From positions 1 through 7,175 of the forward strand of contig JACTML010000117.1 of the NCBI GenBank assembly GCA_014584635.1: DNA of 7,175 nucleotides. The letters run 5' to 3'. The DNA comes from Nitrosomonas eutropha (GTDB taxonomy: Bacteria > Pseudomonadota > Gammaproteobacteria > Burkholderiales > Nitrosomonadaceae). Under the pieces are notes generated by a model. The model was not told the DNA's origin. It did no database searches and saw nothing but the letters and a program-made list of their open reading frames with translations. The position numbers and the translations under genes were made by a program. Positions 1 through 7,139 of this stretch are shown here, in pieces. Each line of letters begins with the position of its first letter. The stretch's first letter is position 1.

Positions 1-908
1 CCGATAGCCAGGGAGATCTCGCGTTGTGCCATGGCAAAGCGGGTGAGTGAATCCATGATTAACAGCACATGCTTACCCGCATCACGAAAATACTCGGCAA
101 TTGCGGTAGCGTAGGCGGCACCGTGCAACCGCATTAACGGCGAGGTATCAGCCGGCGCGGCAACAACCACGGAGCGCGCCAGACCTTCTTCCCCCAGGAT
201 GGTTTCAATGAATTCCTGAACTTCTCTGCCGCGCTCACCAATCAGTGCGACCACAATGACATCCGCACTGGTGTAGCGTGCCATCATGCCAAGCAGGACA
301 CTTTTTCCCACGCCGCTGCCGGCAAATAATCCCATGCGCTGACCGCGCCCAACGCTCAACAGAGTATTGATTGCACGTACGCCAACGTCCAGCGTTTTTT
401 CGATGGGAGCACGTTCCAGCGGATTGAACGGGCGGCTGTATAGAGGCACGCTGTGTGTGCATTGGAGCGGCCCTAATCGGTCAAGAGGATCGCCCGCGCC
501 ATTGAGAACACGGCCCAGCAATTCCGGGCCGACACTGATATGTTTGGCTCGGTCAGCTGCGCGTCGCCTGGGGTGCTGTACTGTCCCGACGCGAGGAGCT
601 GCGCCGGTATATTCAACAGGAACCACTTTGGCGCCAGGTGTTAAACCATAGATATCGCCAGCAGGCATCAGAAAAAGGCGTTCGCCGGAAAAACCGACTA
701 CTTCTGCAGTAACACTGGTTCCATTTGGCAGAAAAACGATACAACTGGTTCCCACTGCCAGTTTAAGCCCGACCGCTTCCATGACCAGTCCGGCCACACG
801 AGTCAATGTGCCACTGATGAGGAGCGGATTGGCCGGTTCGATTAATTGCTGGCAGTTTTGGATAAAATCGCGCCAGAGCGAAGTGTGTGCAGATTCAATG
901 GTGTCCAT
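1..908 (-). CDS. fliI: FliI, flagellar type III export ATPase (partial, C-terminus beyond window)
   Basis: ATPase of the flagellar type III export apparatus. It sits under the MS ring with FliH and uses ATP to help unfold and deliver rod, hook and filament subunits to the export gate. From the ATG at 908-906 the reverse strand is open for 302 codons to the window edge, about two thirds of the usual 440-460 residues. Visible motifs are a Walker A loop AGSGVGKS (residues 196-203, Lys202), the GERGREV motif with the probable catalytic Glu225, and a Walker B strand VLLIMD (281-286) followed by [11 protein letters not shown]. These are typical of the F1-beta-like FliI/YscN/SctN family, and flagellar context points to FliI rather than an injectisome ATPase. 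The arginine-finger and C-terminal helical regions are not in view. The start has a modest AGG 7 nt upstream and lies 20 bp after the fliH stop, so co-transcription is likely. Confidence 0.95.
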   Translation of the reverse strand, partial: MDTIESAHTSLWRDFIQNCQQLIEPANPLLISGTLTRVAGLVMEAVGLKLAVGTSCIVFLPNGTSVTAEVVGFSGERLFLMPAGDIYGLTPGAKVVPVEYTGAAPRVGTVQHPRRRAADRAKHISVGPELLGRVLNGAGDPLDRLGPLQCTHSVPLYSRPFNPLERAPIEKTLDVGVRAINTLLSVGRGQRMGLFAGSGVGKSVLLGMMARYTSADVIVVALIGERGREVQEFIETILGEEGLARSVVVAAPADTSPLMRLHGAAYATAIAEYFRDAGKHVLLIMDSLTRFAMAQREISLAI

Positions 909-928
909 GGCGGTGCCTGGCAGACAGG

Positions 929-1633
929 TTATGCCAGCCAATCCTGGTTCTGGCCAAGGGTGGCCAGAGTACGTTGCCAGCGGGTAGCCAGTGTGGCATC
1001 TGCTTCACAGCCACCGGATTCGATACGACAACCACCTGGTTCAATTTTTGTATCTTCGTGCACATGCCATTTGGGATGTGCCGGGTGTTCTTCCAGATAG
1101 GCGCGAATATGAACAGCATCATCGGGATTCAATATCAGTCGAATCGGCTGCGAAACAACCGGTAACTGGCGGACAGCTTCTTCAACAACCGGAAGGATCA
1201 GTTCCGGTTTGATCTGCAATGTTTGCGTGGTGATTTTTTTGGCGAGGTCGATAGCGAGTGCCAGTAAATCCTGCGCCATGGCCTGATCGACTTCCTGCAG
1301 TTCCTGGGCGAATGTATTGGCCAGTGATTGCAGACGCTGCACTTCCGTTGTGACGGTGTGCTTGGCCTGCTCCAATCCTTCCTGATACCCTGCTGTTTGT
1401 CCTTCTTCGCGTGCCTGCTGATAGATTTTCTCGATCTGCTCGGCCGTGGGTAAAGCGATAGTTGTCTGCTCAGATACCGTTTGTTTTTCCGGCTGATTCA
1501 CTGGATTTACTGATTGAGGCTTTTTTTCAGGGGTTTCTGTTTTTTTTCTGGATTTAAGTGGATCAAGTGAGCCGAATTCCCATTTTTGCCAGGCAGAAAG
1601 CTCTTTTTTGGGGATGACATAAGTTGCTTCCAT
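929..1633 (-). CDS. fliH: FliH, negative regulator and stator-like partner of FliI
   Basis: FliH dimers bind FliI, restrain its ATPase activity and dock it to the export gate and C ring. The 234-residue product is close to the family's usual length. Near the N-terminus is a W-x-x-W pair (Trp15, Trp18), resembling the conserved tryptophans that in Salmonella FliH contact FlhA and the C ring. A Lys/Pro/Gln-rich, probably disordered linker follows (about 27-65). Next comes a helical segment with the family's glycine-repeat pattern, Gly78, Gly82 and Gly86 (GxxxGxxxG), then a charged coiled region. The C-terminal domain ends in the characteristic [25 protein letters not shown] stretch (about 198-218). 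The start at 1633 is well supported by AAGGA about 6 nt upstream. The gene lies between fliG and fliI as in most flagellated bacteria. The linker is encoded partly by runs of eight and seven A residues (see findings). Confidence 0.93.
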   Translation of the reverse strand: MEATYVIPKKELSAWQKWEFGSLDPLKSRKKTETPEKKPQSVNPVNQPEKQTVSEQTTIALPTAEQIEKIYQQAREEGQTAGYQEGLEQAKHTVTTEVQRLQSLANTFAQELQEVDQAMAQDLLALAIDLAKKITTQTLQIKPELILPVVEEAVRQLPVVSQPIRLILNPDDAVHIRAYLEEHPAHPKWHVHEDTKIEPGGCRIESGGCEADATLATRWQRTLATLGQNQDWLA

Positions 1634-1747
1634 ATTTTTTCCTTTTTATGTGAGCGGGACTTTTATATCGGCTGCCCGGATTGCTCGCCGCCATGCTGTG
1701 GACTGCGCAGCCGGAATATGTATCCGTAAAAGCAGGATGGCGTCTTA
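1634..1747 (-). other. fliG-fliH intercistronic spacer with inverted repeat
   Basis: These 114 bp separate the fliG stop from the fliH start, longer than the overlaps or few-base gaps usual in this operon. I see no gene in it. It carries a 7-bp inverted repeat, CGGCTGC at 1669-1675 and GCAGCCG at 1707-1713, with a 31-nt loop and no T-tract after the distal arm, so it does not look like an intrinsic terminator. The 8-bp palindrome CTGCGCAG lies at 1703-1710. The last bases before fliH contain its strong AAGGA ribosome binding site. An mRNA processing or stability element is possible but unproven. Confidence 0.4.
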
Positions 1748-2743
1748 TCAGACAAAACCATCTCCTCCTTTTCCACCCAGCGCAACACGACCATCATCGG
1801 CGAGTTGGCGCAGAATCTTGAGAATTTTCTTCTGTTCAGCTTCCACTTCAGAGACACGAACCGGTCCCTTGCTTTCGAGATCTTCGCGTAATACCTCGGC
1901 AGCACGCTGCGACATATTTTTGAAAACCTTACTGCGCAGCTCTTCTTTAGCGCCCTTGAGTGCGGTGATCAGTGAATCTGACTGAATTTCCCGCAATAGC
2001 AACTGGATACCCTGATCATCAACATTCAGCAAATCATCGAAGACGAACATTTCATCCATGATTCGCTGTGCGATTTCTTCATCGTACTGGGTAAAGTTTT
2101 CGATGATGTTGTTTTCCAGTGCAGTGGGCATAAAGTTCAGGATTTCTGCCGTGGTACGAATGCCCCCCATACGGGGTTTTTTAATGCTGTCGGTTCCTGA
2201 TAACAATTTACTCAGAACGCCGTTCAGTTCGCGCAGCGCGATCGGCTGAACGCTATCCAGGGTGGCAATACGCAACAGAACATCGTTGCGCAGCCGTTCG
2301 GTGAATTGGGCGAGAATCATGCTGGATTGATCGCGTTCCAGGTGAACCAGGATCGTGGCGATAATCTGCGGATGTTCATTTTTGATCAGCTCGGCAGCAG
2401 CAATGGCATCCATCCATTTCAGGCTTTCAATGCCATTGGTATCATCTCCCCGGCTGATGCGATCCAGCAGACTGATTGCTTTTTCTTCTCCCAGCGCCCT
2501 GACCAGAACTTTGCGCAGATAGTCAAGCCCGTCCTGTCCAAGCGAGGTTCTGTTATCAGATTGCTGGCAAAATTCTTCCAGAACTTCTTCTATTTCTTCC
2601 CGCTTGATATCGTTGAGGGTCGCCATGGCTTCACTCAGTTTTTGTACTTCCTTGGGACCCAGGTAGCGAAAAACCTGAGAAGCTTCTTCTTCCCCCAGCG
2701 ACATCAGCAGGATTGCGCTTTTTAGAATTCCTTCATCGTTCAT
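1748..2743 (-). CDS. fliG: FliG, flagellar rotor/switch protein
   Basis: FliG forms the upper part of the C ring. It binds the FliF tail through its N-terminal domain and the stator (MotA) through charged residues in its C-terminal domain, so torque and rotation sense act here. From the ATG at 2743-2741 the product is 331 residues, the same length as E. coli FliG. The N-terminus aligns with the family (DEGILKSAILLMSLGEE). The middle domain has EHPQ at 123-126, and the C-terminal domain has an MFVF motif at 232-235. Torque residues are present in expected spacing: Lys263, Arg280, Glu287-Asp288 and Arg296, corresponding to K264, R281, D288, D289 and R297 of E. coli, with the first Asp conservatively replaced by Glu. 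An in-frame ATG at 2791 would add 16 residues with no family counterpart. The chosen start overlaps the fliF 3' end by 11 bp, suggesting translational coupling, with a GGA 9 nt upstream. Confidence 0.96.
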   Translation of the reverse strand: MNDEGILKSAILLMSLGEEEASQVFRYLGPKEVQKLSEAMATLNDIKREEIEEVLEEFCQQSDNRTSLGQDGLDYLRKVLVRALGEEKAISLLDRISRGDDTNGIESLKWMDAIAAAELIKNEHPQIIATILVHLERDQSSMILAQFTERLRNDVLLRIATLDSVQPIALRELNGVLSKLLSGTDSIKKPRMGGIRTTAEILNFMPTALENNIIENFTQYDEEIAQRIMDEMFVFDDLLNVDDQGIQLLLREIQSDSLITALKGAKEELRSKVFKNMSQRAAEVLREDLESKGPVRVSEVEAEQKKILKILRQLADDGRVALGGKGGDGFV

Positions 2744-4379
2744 TGTCGGATATCCATTCTTTGACGACATTGGCCACAATGGCCGGTTCACTGGCTGCCA
2801 GTAATCTGGCTTTTTCCAGATTCTGTTCCAGAGTCATCACCTTGACTGTGCTGACTTCTGCTTCATCCTGCTCTGTATTCTCTCCCGCAGTTAATGCTGG
2901 TACAGGAGCAGGTGGTGGCGGAGGCAACAGATTTCTGAGAAATGGCCGAAATATCTTCTGCAGAAAGAACAGCACGACGATGGCAATCAGCAGCTGCTTG
3001 CCGATGTCCCTGGCGAGCATAACGGTATCCGGATCTTTCCAGAGCGGCGCTTCCTCCTGCGCTTCCTCTTTCAGCCGGAATTGGCTGTTGGTCACAGTCA
3101 GCGTGTCTCCCCGGGCTTCGCTAAAGCCGATGGCCTGTTTGACCAATGCAGTGATTTTTTCAATCTCTTCGCTGGAAAGCGGTTCGCTGACCGGATTTCC
3201 CTGTTTATCCACTCCGGTGCGGTAATTGATGACCACCGCTGCTGAAAGCCGGTTGATTTGTCCGACTGACTGACGGATATGGGAAACAGTTTTATCCACC
3301 TCATAGTTCGTAGTGGATTCTTTGCGCGTATCGGCTGGCGTTGTCTGTGCAGTTTTCTCCTGATCTTCCTTGGCTTCTATTGGCGCCTGGGCCGGGGCAG
3401 GAGGACGATTGGAGAGCGCACCGGGCACGCCGCCATCAGGTTGTGAAACCGACATCGATTCAGATTGCTGCCGGCTGCGAACCGCAGCTGATTCTGCAGG
3501 ATTGTTGTTGGGCCGGTAAGTTTCTTCAGCGCGCTCAACACGGGAAAAATCAATATCCGCAGTTACCTGCGCATGAACATTATCCTGTCCGGTGACTGGG
3601 GTCAGAATGGCCTCGATACGATGGACAAAATTCTGTTCCATATCCTGCACATACTTAAGCTGTCCGGGATCCAGCCCGGTTTCCAGCGGATTGTCCTGCC
3701 GGCCGCTTAACAGATTCCCCTGTTGATCGACAACAGTGACATTTTTAACAGATAAATTGGGAATACTGCTGGAAACCAGATGAACAATGGCACTGACTTG
3801 TTCAGTACTCAGCACCCGGCCGGGATACAGATTCAGCAGCACAGAAACACTGGGTTGCTGGCGTTCGCGGGCAAATACGCTGGGTCTGGCAATAGCCAGG
3901 TGCACGCGTGCTCCCTGTACTGCTGACAAAGATTGGATTGAGCGCGCCAGCTCACCTTCCAGTGCGCGCTGATAATTGACTTGTTCCAGAAACTGGCTGG
4001 CGCCAAATTTCTGGTTTTCCAGTATTTCGAACCCGGATAGATCTCCCTTGGGTAATCCCTGTCCTGCCAGACGCAGACGAACTTCGTGTACCTGATCGGC
4101 GGGAATCAGGATGGATCCGCTGCCGTCGCTGAACCGGTAGGGAACATTCATTTTTTGCAAGGCATCAATAATCGTTCCGCCTTCCTGTTCCGACAGATTT
4201 GCATACAGCACACGATAATCCGGTGCCTGGCTCCACAGCCATGTTCCTGCAACGAGTGCGATGACGGCAGCTGCTGCTACCATGAGTCCCAGTTTTTTCT
4301 GGGTGGACAATTGTTTTATTTTATCCAGAGGACTGAATGTCTTTTTTTCTTCCTGAATTTGTTCCTGAACAGTTGCCAT
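2733..4379 (-). CDS. fliF: FliF, flagellar MS-ring protein
   Basis: FliF builds the MS ring in the inner membrane, the foundation of the basal body and housing for the export gate. The 548-residue product has the standard plan. A short cytoplasmic N-terminus is followed by a first membrane helix (about 31-50). The periplasmic ring-building region contains GLPKGDLSGFEIL (108-120), the secretin/YscJ-like stretch around QGARVHLAIARPSVFARE (155-172), and a disordered Pro/Ser/Gln-rich insertion (about 285-355). The second membrane helix spans about 460-477. The cytoplasmic tail begins with five consecutive prolines (486-490) and ends in an acidic/helical segment (about 516-548) expected to bind FliG. 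The start is firm: AGGAGG lies 7 nt upstream of the ATG. It is the first gene of the leftward run, directly facing fleS. fliE, which often precedes fliF, is not between them. Confidence 0.97.
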   Translation of the reverse strand: MATVQEQIQEEKKTFSPLDKIKQLSTQKKLGLMVAAAAVIALVAGTWLWSQAPDYRVLYANLSEQEGGTIIDALQKMNVPYRFSDGSGSILIPADQVHEVRLRLAGQGLPKGDLSGFEILENQKFGASQFLEQVNYQRALEGELARSIQSLSAVQGARVHLAIARPSVFARERQQPSVSVLLNLYPGRVLSTEQVSAIVHLVSSSIPNLSVKNVTVVDQQGNLLSGRQDNPLETGLDPGQLKYVQDMEQNFVHRIEAILTPVTGQDNVHAQVTADIDFSRVERAEETYRPNNNPAESAAVRSRQQSESMSVSQPDGGVPGALSNRPPAPAQAPIEAKEDQEKTAQTTPADTRKESTTNYEVDKTVSHIRQSVGQINRLSAAVVINYRTGVDKQGNPVSEPLSSEEIEKITALVKQAIGFSEARGDTLTVTNSQFRLKEEAQEEAPLWKDPDTVMLARDIGKQLLIAIVVLFFLQKIFRPFLRNLLPPPPPAPVPALTAGENTEQDEAEVSTVKVMTLEQNLEKARLLAASEPAIVANVVKEWISDNER

Positions 4380-4383
4380 GAAA

Positions 4384-4392
4384 TTACCTCCT
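4384..4392 (-). promoter_or_regulatory. Strong Shine-Dalgarno site of fliF
   Basis: On the minus strand this reads AGGAGGTAA, an extended match to the anti-Shine-Dalgarno end of 16S rRNA. AGGAGG is 7 nt from the fliF ATG. It fixes the fliF start and predicts high initiation, in contrast to the weak site before fleS on the other side of the same intergenic region. Confidence 0.85.
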
Positions 4393-4424
4393 GCCCGACT
4401 GATCAGAATATGTATAGCCTGAGC

Positions 4425-4452
4425 AATATTTGAGCGGGTTCTGATTTGTCAT
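4425..4452 (-). promoter_or_regulatory. Candidate sigma70-type promoter for fliF
   Basis: On the minus strand, ATGACA (4452-4447; five of six -35 matches) is followed after 16 nt by AATATT (4430-4425; four of six -10 matches). This would place transcription start near 4418 and give a leader of about 40 nt ahead of the strong fliF ribosome binding site. The left half of the ATCAGAA/TTCTGAT pair lies downstream of it and the right half inside its spacer, which could matter for regulation. Matches this good arise by chance fairly often. Confidence 0.3.
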
Positions 4453-4609
4453 ACGAACACCGGGTGTGGTTAAACGGATAGCGGAATTATCAGGTTATTT
4501 ATCGAACCCGAATTTCGAAACAGAGAACGTTTGTTCGTGTTATTCCAACCATAATCCAGGCAGAAGGTGATGCTAAGCTGCGCAACATCCAAATCGGGTT
4601 TGTTGCTTC

Positions 4610-5785
4610 ATGAAAACAAAAGCTACTGCTGCATCGCCAGTGAATCACGAACAGCTCAAACAGGCATTTACTGTATTCAGCCAGGCTTCCAGCCAGCTTT
4701 CCGGAATTTACCGCGAATTACAGCAACAGGTTGTGCGGTTGACGGAAGAGCTGGCGCTGGCTAACGGAGAACTCCAGCGCGAACTGGCTGCCAAGGAAGC
4801 GCTTTCACAGCAGCTTGGTCAACTGCTGACAGCATTGCCCGGCGGGGTAGTGGTGCTGGATCAGCAAAACCGGATCTGCAGGGTGAATCCGGCAGCGATC
4901 CGTTTTCTGGGAGAGCCGTTACTGGGAATGACATGGCGGCAAATAGAACAGGAGCGTTTGCAGCCGACCGGTGTGATTGGAGAGTGGCTGGCGAAAAAAC
5001 CGGCAACGGTTGCTTCCGGTTCACGCCGGATTTTTATTGAAAACAGCATTTCAGAAATCACCAGAGAAAGCATTCTGTTGCTGCATGATATTACGGAAGC
5101 TCACACGCTGCGTGAGCAGAATCGCCGCAGCCAGCGGCTGGCAGCAATGGGTGAAGTTGCCGCCGGTCTGGCACACCAGCTGCGCACGCCGTTATCAACT
5201 GCCTTGCTATATGTGGGACATCTGGGTGCCGCATCCCTTGATGCTCAGGAACGAAGCAGTTTTGCCGCTAAGACAATAGAGCGGCTGCATCACCTTGAAT
5301 ATTTGATCCGCAATATGTTGCGATTTGTAAAAGGTGAGCCGGTGCCGGTTGGAAAGGTGAAGCTGTCTACGTTGCTGTGTAGATTGCACCGGGAAATGGC
5401 ACCGCAGATGCAGCAGCGTCGCCTCCGTTTTGTAATCGAAGATAACAGCGCGGGAGTCAGTGTGAACGTAAATCGGGATGCGTTGAGCGATGCAGTTGCC
5501 AATTTGCTGGATAACGCCATGCAGGTTGCGCCTGCAGGCAGCTTGATTACGCTGACTTGTGAAACAGCGGAAAAAGAAACGAGGTTGACTATTAGCGATG
5601 AGGGCCCGGGCATTGATCTGGCATTGCATGAACGGATATTTGAACCGTTTTTTACAACCCGAGCTGAAGGAACCGGTTTGGGACTGGCAATTGTGCATAA
5701 CCTGGTTGAATCAATGCAGGGAGAAATCCGGCTTGATTCCATTCCCGGTATTGGAACCCAGTTTACGATCTGCCTGCCTCGTTAA
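4610..5785 (+). CDS. fleS: FleS-type cytoplasmic PAS sensor histidine kinase
   Basis: Histidine kinase expected to phosphorylate the adjacent FleR and so license mid-stage flagellar genes. The 391-residue protein has no membrane segment or signal peptide, so it should sense something inside the cell. A helical/coiled-coil N-terminus (about 12-72) leads to a PAS domain (about 72-165, with LLTALPGGVVVLD and a HDIT ending). The dimerisation helix carries the phospho-acceptor in AHQLRTPL (His189), preceded by LAAMGEVAAGLAHQ as in FleS/FlrB proteins. The ATPase domain has the N box NLLDNAMQ (298-305, Asn302), G1 DEGPGI (330-335), F box FEPFFTT (344-350) and G2 GTGLGLA (354-360). A stop at 4574-4576 and the lack of other in-frame start codons force the ATG at 4610, which has no recognisable Shine-Dalgarno. 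It is followed by fleR after 40 bp. FlrB, FlgS or AtoS-like naming is possible, but flagellar context favours FleS. Confidence 0.9.
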   Translation: MKTKATAASPVNHEQLKQAFTVFSQASSQLSGIYRELQQQVVRLTEELALANGELQRELAAKEALSQQLGQLLTALPGGVVVLDQQNRICRVNPAAIRFLGEPLLGMTWRQIEQERLQPTGVIGEWLAKKPATVASGSRRIFIENSISEITRESILLLHDITEAHTLREQNRRSQRLAAMGEVAAGLAHQLRTPLSTALLYVGHLGAASLDAQERSSFAAKTIERLHHLEYLIRNMLRFVKGEPVPVGKVKLSTLLCRLHREMAPQMQQRRLRFVIEDNSAGVSVNVNRDALSDAVANLLDNAMQVAPAGSLITLTCETAEKETRLTISDEGPGIDLALHERIFEPFFTTRAEGTGLGLAIVHNLVESMQGEIRLDSIPGIGTQFTICLPR

Positions 5786-5825
5786 CGTTTTGCAGAAGTT
5801 CCCTGAAAATGAGGACAGATAAAAA

Positions 5826-7139
5826 ATGAAAAATTTACCTGTACTGATTGTGGAAGATGATCCGGCATTGCTTGAAGCGTTGTGCGCAACGCTCAAACTG
5901 AAAGGCTATGTTGCGCTTGCTGCCGGCAGTGGCGAGCAGGCGATTGATCTGTTGCGCAACCAGGCAGTGGGGCTGGTGATCAGTGATGTGCACATGCGCC
6001 CCATGGATGGTTATACATTGCTGCAGGCTATCAGACGAAGCTATCCATGGATTCCGGTTGTGCTGATGACAGCGTATGGAGAAGTGAATAAAGCTGTGGC
6101 GGCAATGCGCGCTGGTGCGAGCGATTATCTGCTCAAACCGTTTGATCCGTATAACCTGCTGACGCACGTCAAACGTTATGTATTGACGATGGGTGATGAG
6201 GATGAATCGAAAATTGTGGCCGAAGATCCACGGATGCTGACCTTGCTGGCGCTCGCAAAGAAAGTTGCGGTATCCGATGCCACCGTGATGCTGACGGGAG
6301 AAAGTGGCTGTGGCAAAGAGGTGCTGGCACAGTTTATTCATCGTCATTCGTCACGTGCTTCCCGGCCTTTTATTGCGATCAATTGTGCTGCCATTCCTGA
6401 AAATCTGCTGGAAGCAACTTTGTTTGGCTATGAAAAGGGCGCTTTCACCGGGGCAACTCAGGGACAGACGGGCAAGTTTGAACAGGCAAATGGCGGTACC
6501 CTGCTGCTGGATGAGATTTCGGAAATGCCGCTGGATCTCCAGGCGAAACTGCTGCGTGTATTGCAGGAGCGCGAAGTCGAGCGGGTGGGCAGTAATAAAT
6601 CCGTCAAGCTGGATATTCGTCTGATTGCCACTTCCAACCGGAACATGCAGGCGCATGTGCAGACGGGTCGTTTTCGTGAGGATCTGTATTATCGGCTAAA
6701 TGTTTTTCCGCTGGAAATTCCTCCTTTGCGCGAACGCCCGCAGGATATTGTGCCGCTGGCGCAGCATGTGTTGGACAGATTCGCGCAACCTGGCTGTTTA
6801 TTGACAGAATCCGCTAAACGGTCTCTGCAGCGCTACGCCTGGCCTGGAAACGCGCGTGAGCTGGAGAACGCGATGCAACGTGCTGTGATTCTGGCAACCG
6901 GTCCGATTGAATCAGCGCATCTGAATTTACCGGAATCACCGGCTGATACTGTTTCTTTGAACGACGTGCAGGAAGCTGGTGTGCCACCACTGCGTGACAT
7001 TAAATCGCTGGAACGGGAGCATATTTTGCGGACACTGGCTGCAGTAAACGGTTCGCGCAAACTGGCCGTACAAAAACTGGGTATCTCCGAGCGGACATTG
7101 CGCTACAAGTTGCAGCAGTACCGCCTGGCTGAATGCTGA
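5826..7139 (+). CDS. fleR: FleR-type sigma54-dependent response regulator
   Basis: NtrC-family activator that, when phosphorylated, drives RpoN-dependent flagellar promoters (hook/basal-body classes in polar flagellates). The 437-residue protein is complete. The receiver (about 1-118) has acidic pocket Asp11/Asp12, phosphorylation site Asp54, switch Thr82 and Lys104. The AAA+ domain (about 132-365) has Walker A GESGCGKE (158-165), an intact sigma54-contacting GAFTGA loop (205-210), Walker B GTLLLDE (224-230), the arginine-containing FREDLYYRL stretch (283-291) and sensor II WPGNARELEN (339-348). A Fis-type helix-turn-helix closes the protein (about 395-433; GSRKLAVQKLGISERTLRYK). The start is supported by GAGGA about 10 nt upstream. 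It lies 40 bp after fleS and is presumably co-transcribed. All catalytic features of an active enhancer-binding protein are present. FlrC and FlgR are alternative names for the same functional class. Confidence 0.93.
   Translation: MKNLPVLIVEDDPALLEALCATLKLKGYVALAAGSGEQAIDLLRNQAVGLVISDVHMRPMDGYTLLQAIRRSYPWIPVVLMTAYGEVNKAVAAMRAGASDYLLKPFDPYNLLTHVKRYVLTMGDEDESKIVAEDPRMLTLLALAKKVAVSDATVMLTGESGCGKEVLAQFIHRHSSRASRPFIAINCAAIPENLLEATLFGYEKGAFTGATQGQTGKFEQANGGTLLLDEISEMPLDLQAKLLRVLQEREVERVGSNKSVKLDIRLIATSNRNMQAHVQTGRFREDLYYRLNVFPLEIPPLRERPQDIVPLAQHVLDRFAQPGCLLTESAKRSLQRYAWPGNARELENAMQRAVILATGPIESAHLNLPESPADTVSLNDVQEAGVPPLRDIKSLEREHILRTLAAVNGSRKLAVQKLGISERTLRYKLQQYRLAEC

Larger units (their letters stand above)
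4380..4609. promoter_or_regulatory. Divergent fliF / fleS control region
   Basis: These 230 bp separate two divergent operons and must hold both promoters. Repeated elements seen: three CGAAC half-sites (4454-4458 and 4503-4507 on plus, 4533-4537 on minus); a compact inverted repeat GAAC-GTTT-GTTC at 4525-4536; ACACC-G-GGTGT at 4457-4467; the palindrome TTTCGAAA at 4513-4520; CTGATCAG at 4399-4406; and a 7-bp pair ATCAGAA (4402-4408) / TTCTGAT (4439-4445). Scanning both strands for the sigma54 core GG-N10-GC gave no plus-strand copy and one weak minus-strand copy (4577-4590). On the fleS side CATAAT (4550-4555) resembles a -10 box but lacks a good -35 at proper spacing. No complete gene is seen inside. 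Confidence 0.6.

Noticed and set aside
1663..1905. Minus-strand open frame running from the fliG 3' end into the spacer, considered as a frameshifted FliG C-terminus
   Set aside because: FliG keeps its full family C-terminus to residue 331 in its own frame, so no frameshift is needed; the other frame shows no domain.
2744..2791. Upstream in-frame ATG extending FliG by 16 residues
   Set aside because: The extension has no counterpart in FliG proteins, would deepen overlap with the FliF FliG-binding tail, and the shorter start gives the E. coli length and alignment.
2713..3225. Plus-strand open frame of 170 codons opposite fliF
   Set aside because: It lies wholly antisense to well-supported fliF/fliG sequence, has low-complexity Ser/Gly/Ala composition and no recognisable domain; it is a shadow of codon bias on the other strand.
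4405..4440. Possible sigma28 (FliA) promoter ahead of fliF, with GGCTATAC as a -10 like GCCGATAA
   Set aside because: Only five of eight -10 bases match and no TAAA-type -35 lies at the required spacing; early-class fliF would also not be expected to be FliA-dependent.
5207..5742. Minus-strand open frames opposite fleS (up to 163 codons)
   Set aside because: Antisense to conserved kinase motifs, with no ribosome site or recognisable protein features.
5786..5825. fleS-fleR gap examined for a terminator or separate promoter
   Set aside because: Only 40 bp with no stem-loop or T-tract; contents are explained by the fleR ribosome binding site.
5835..6347. Minus-strand open frame of 170 codons opposite fleR
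   Set aside because: Antisense to the receiver and AAA+ motifs, with His/Gln-rich shadow composition.
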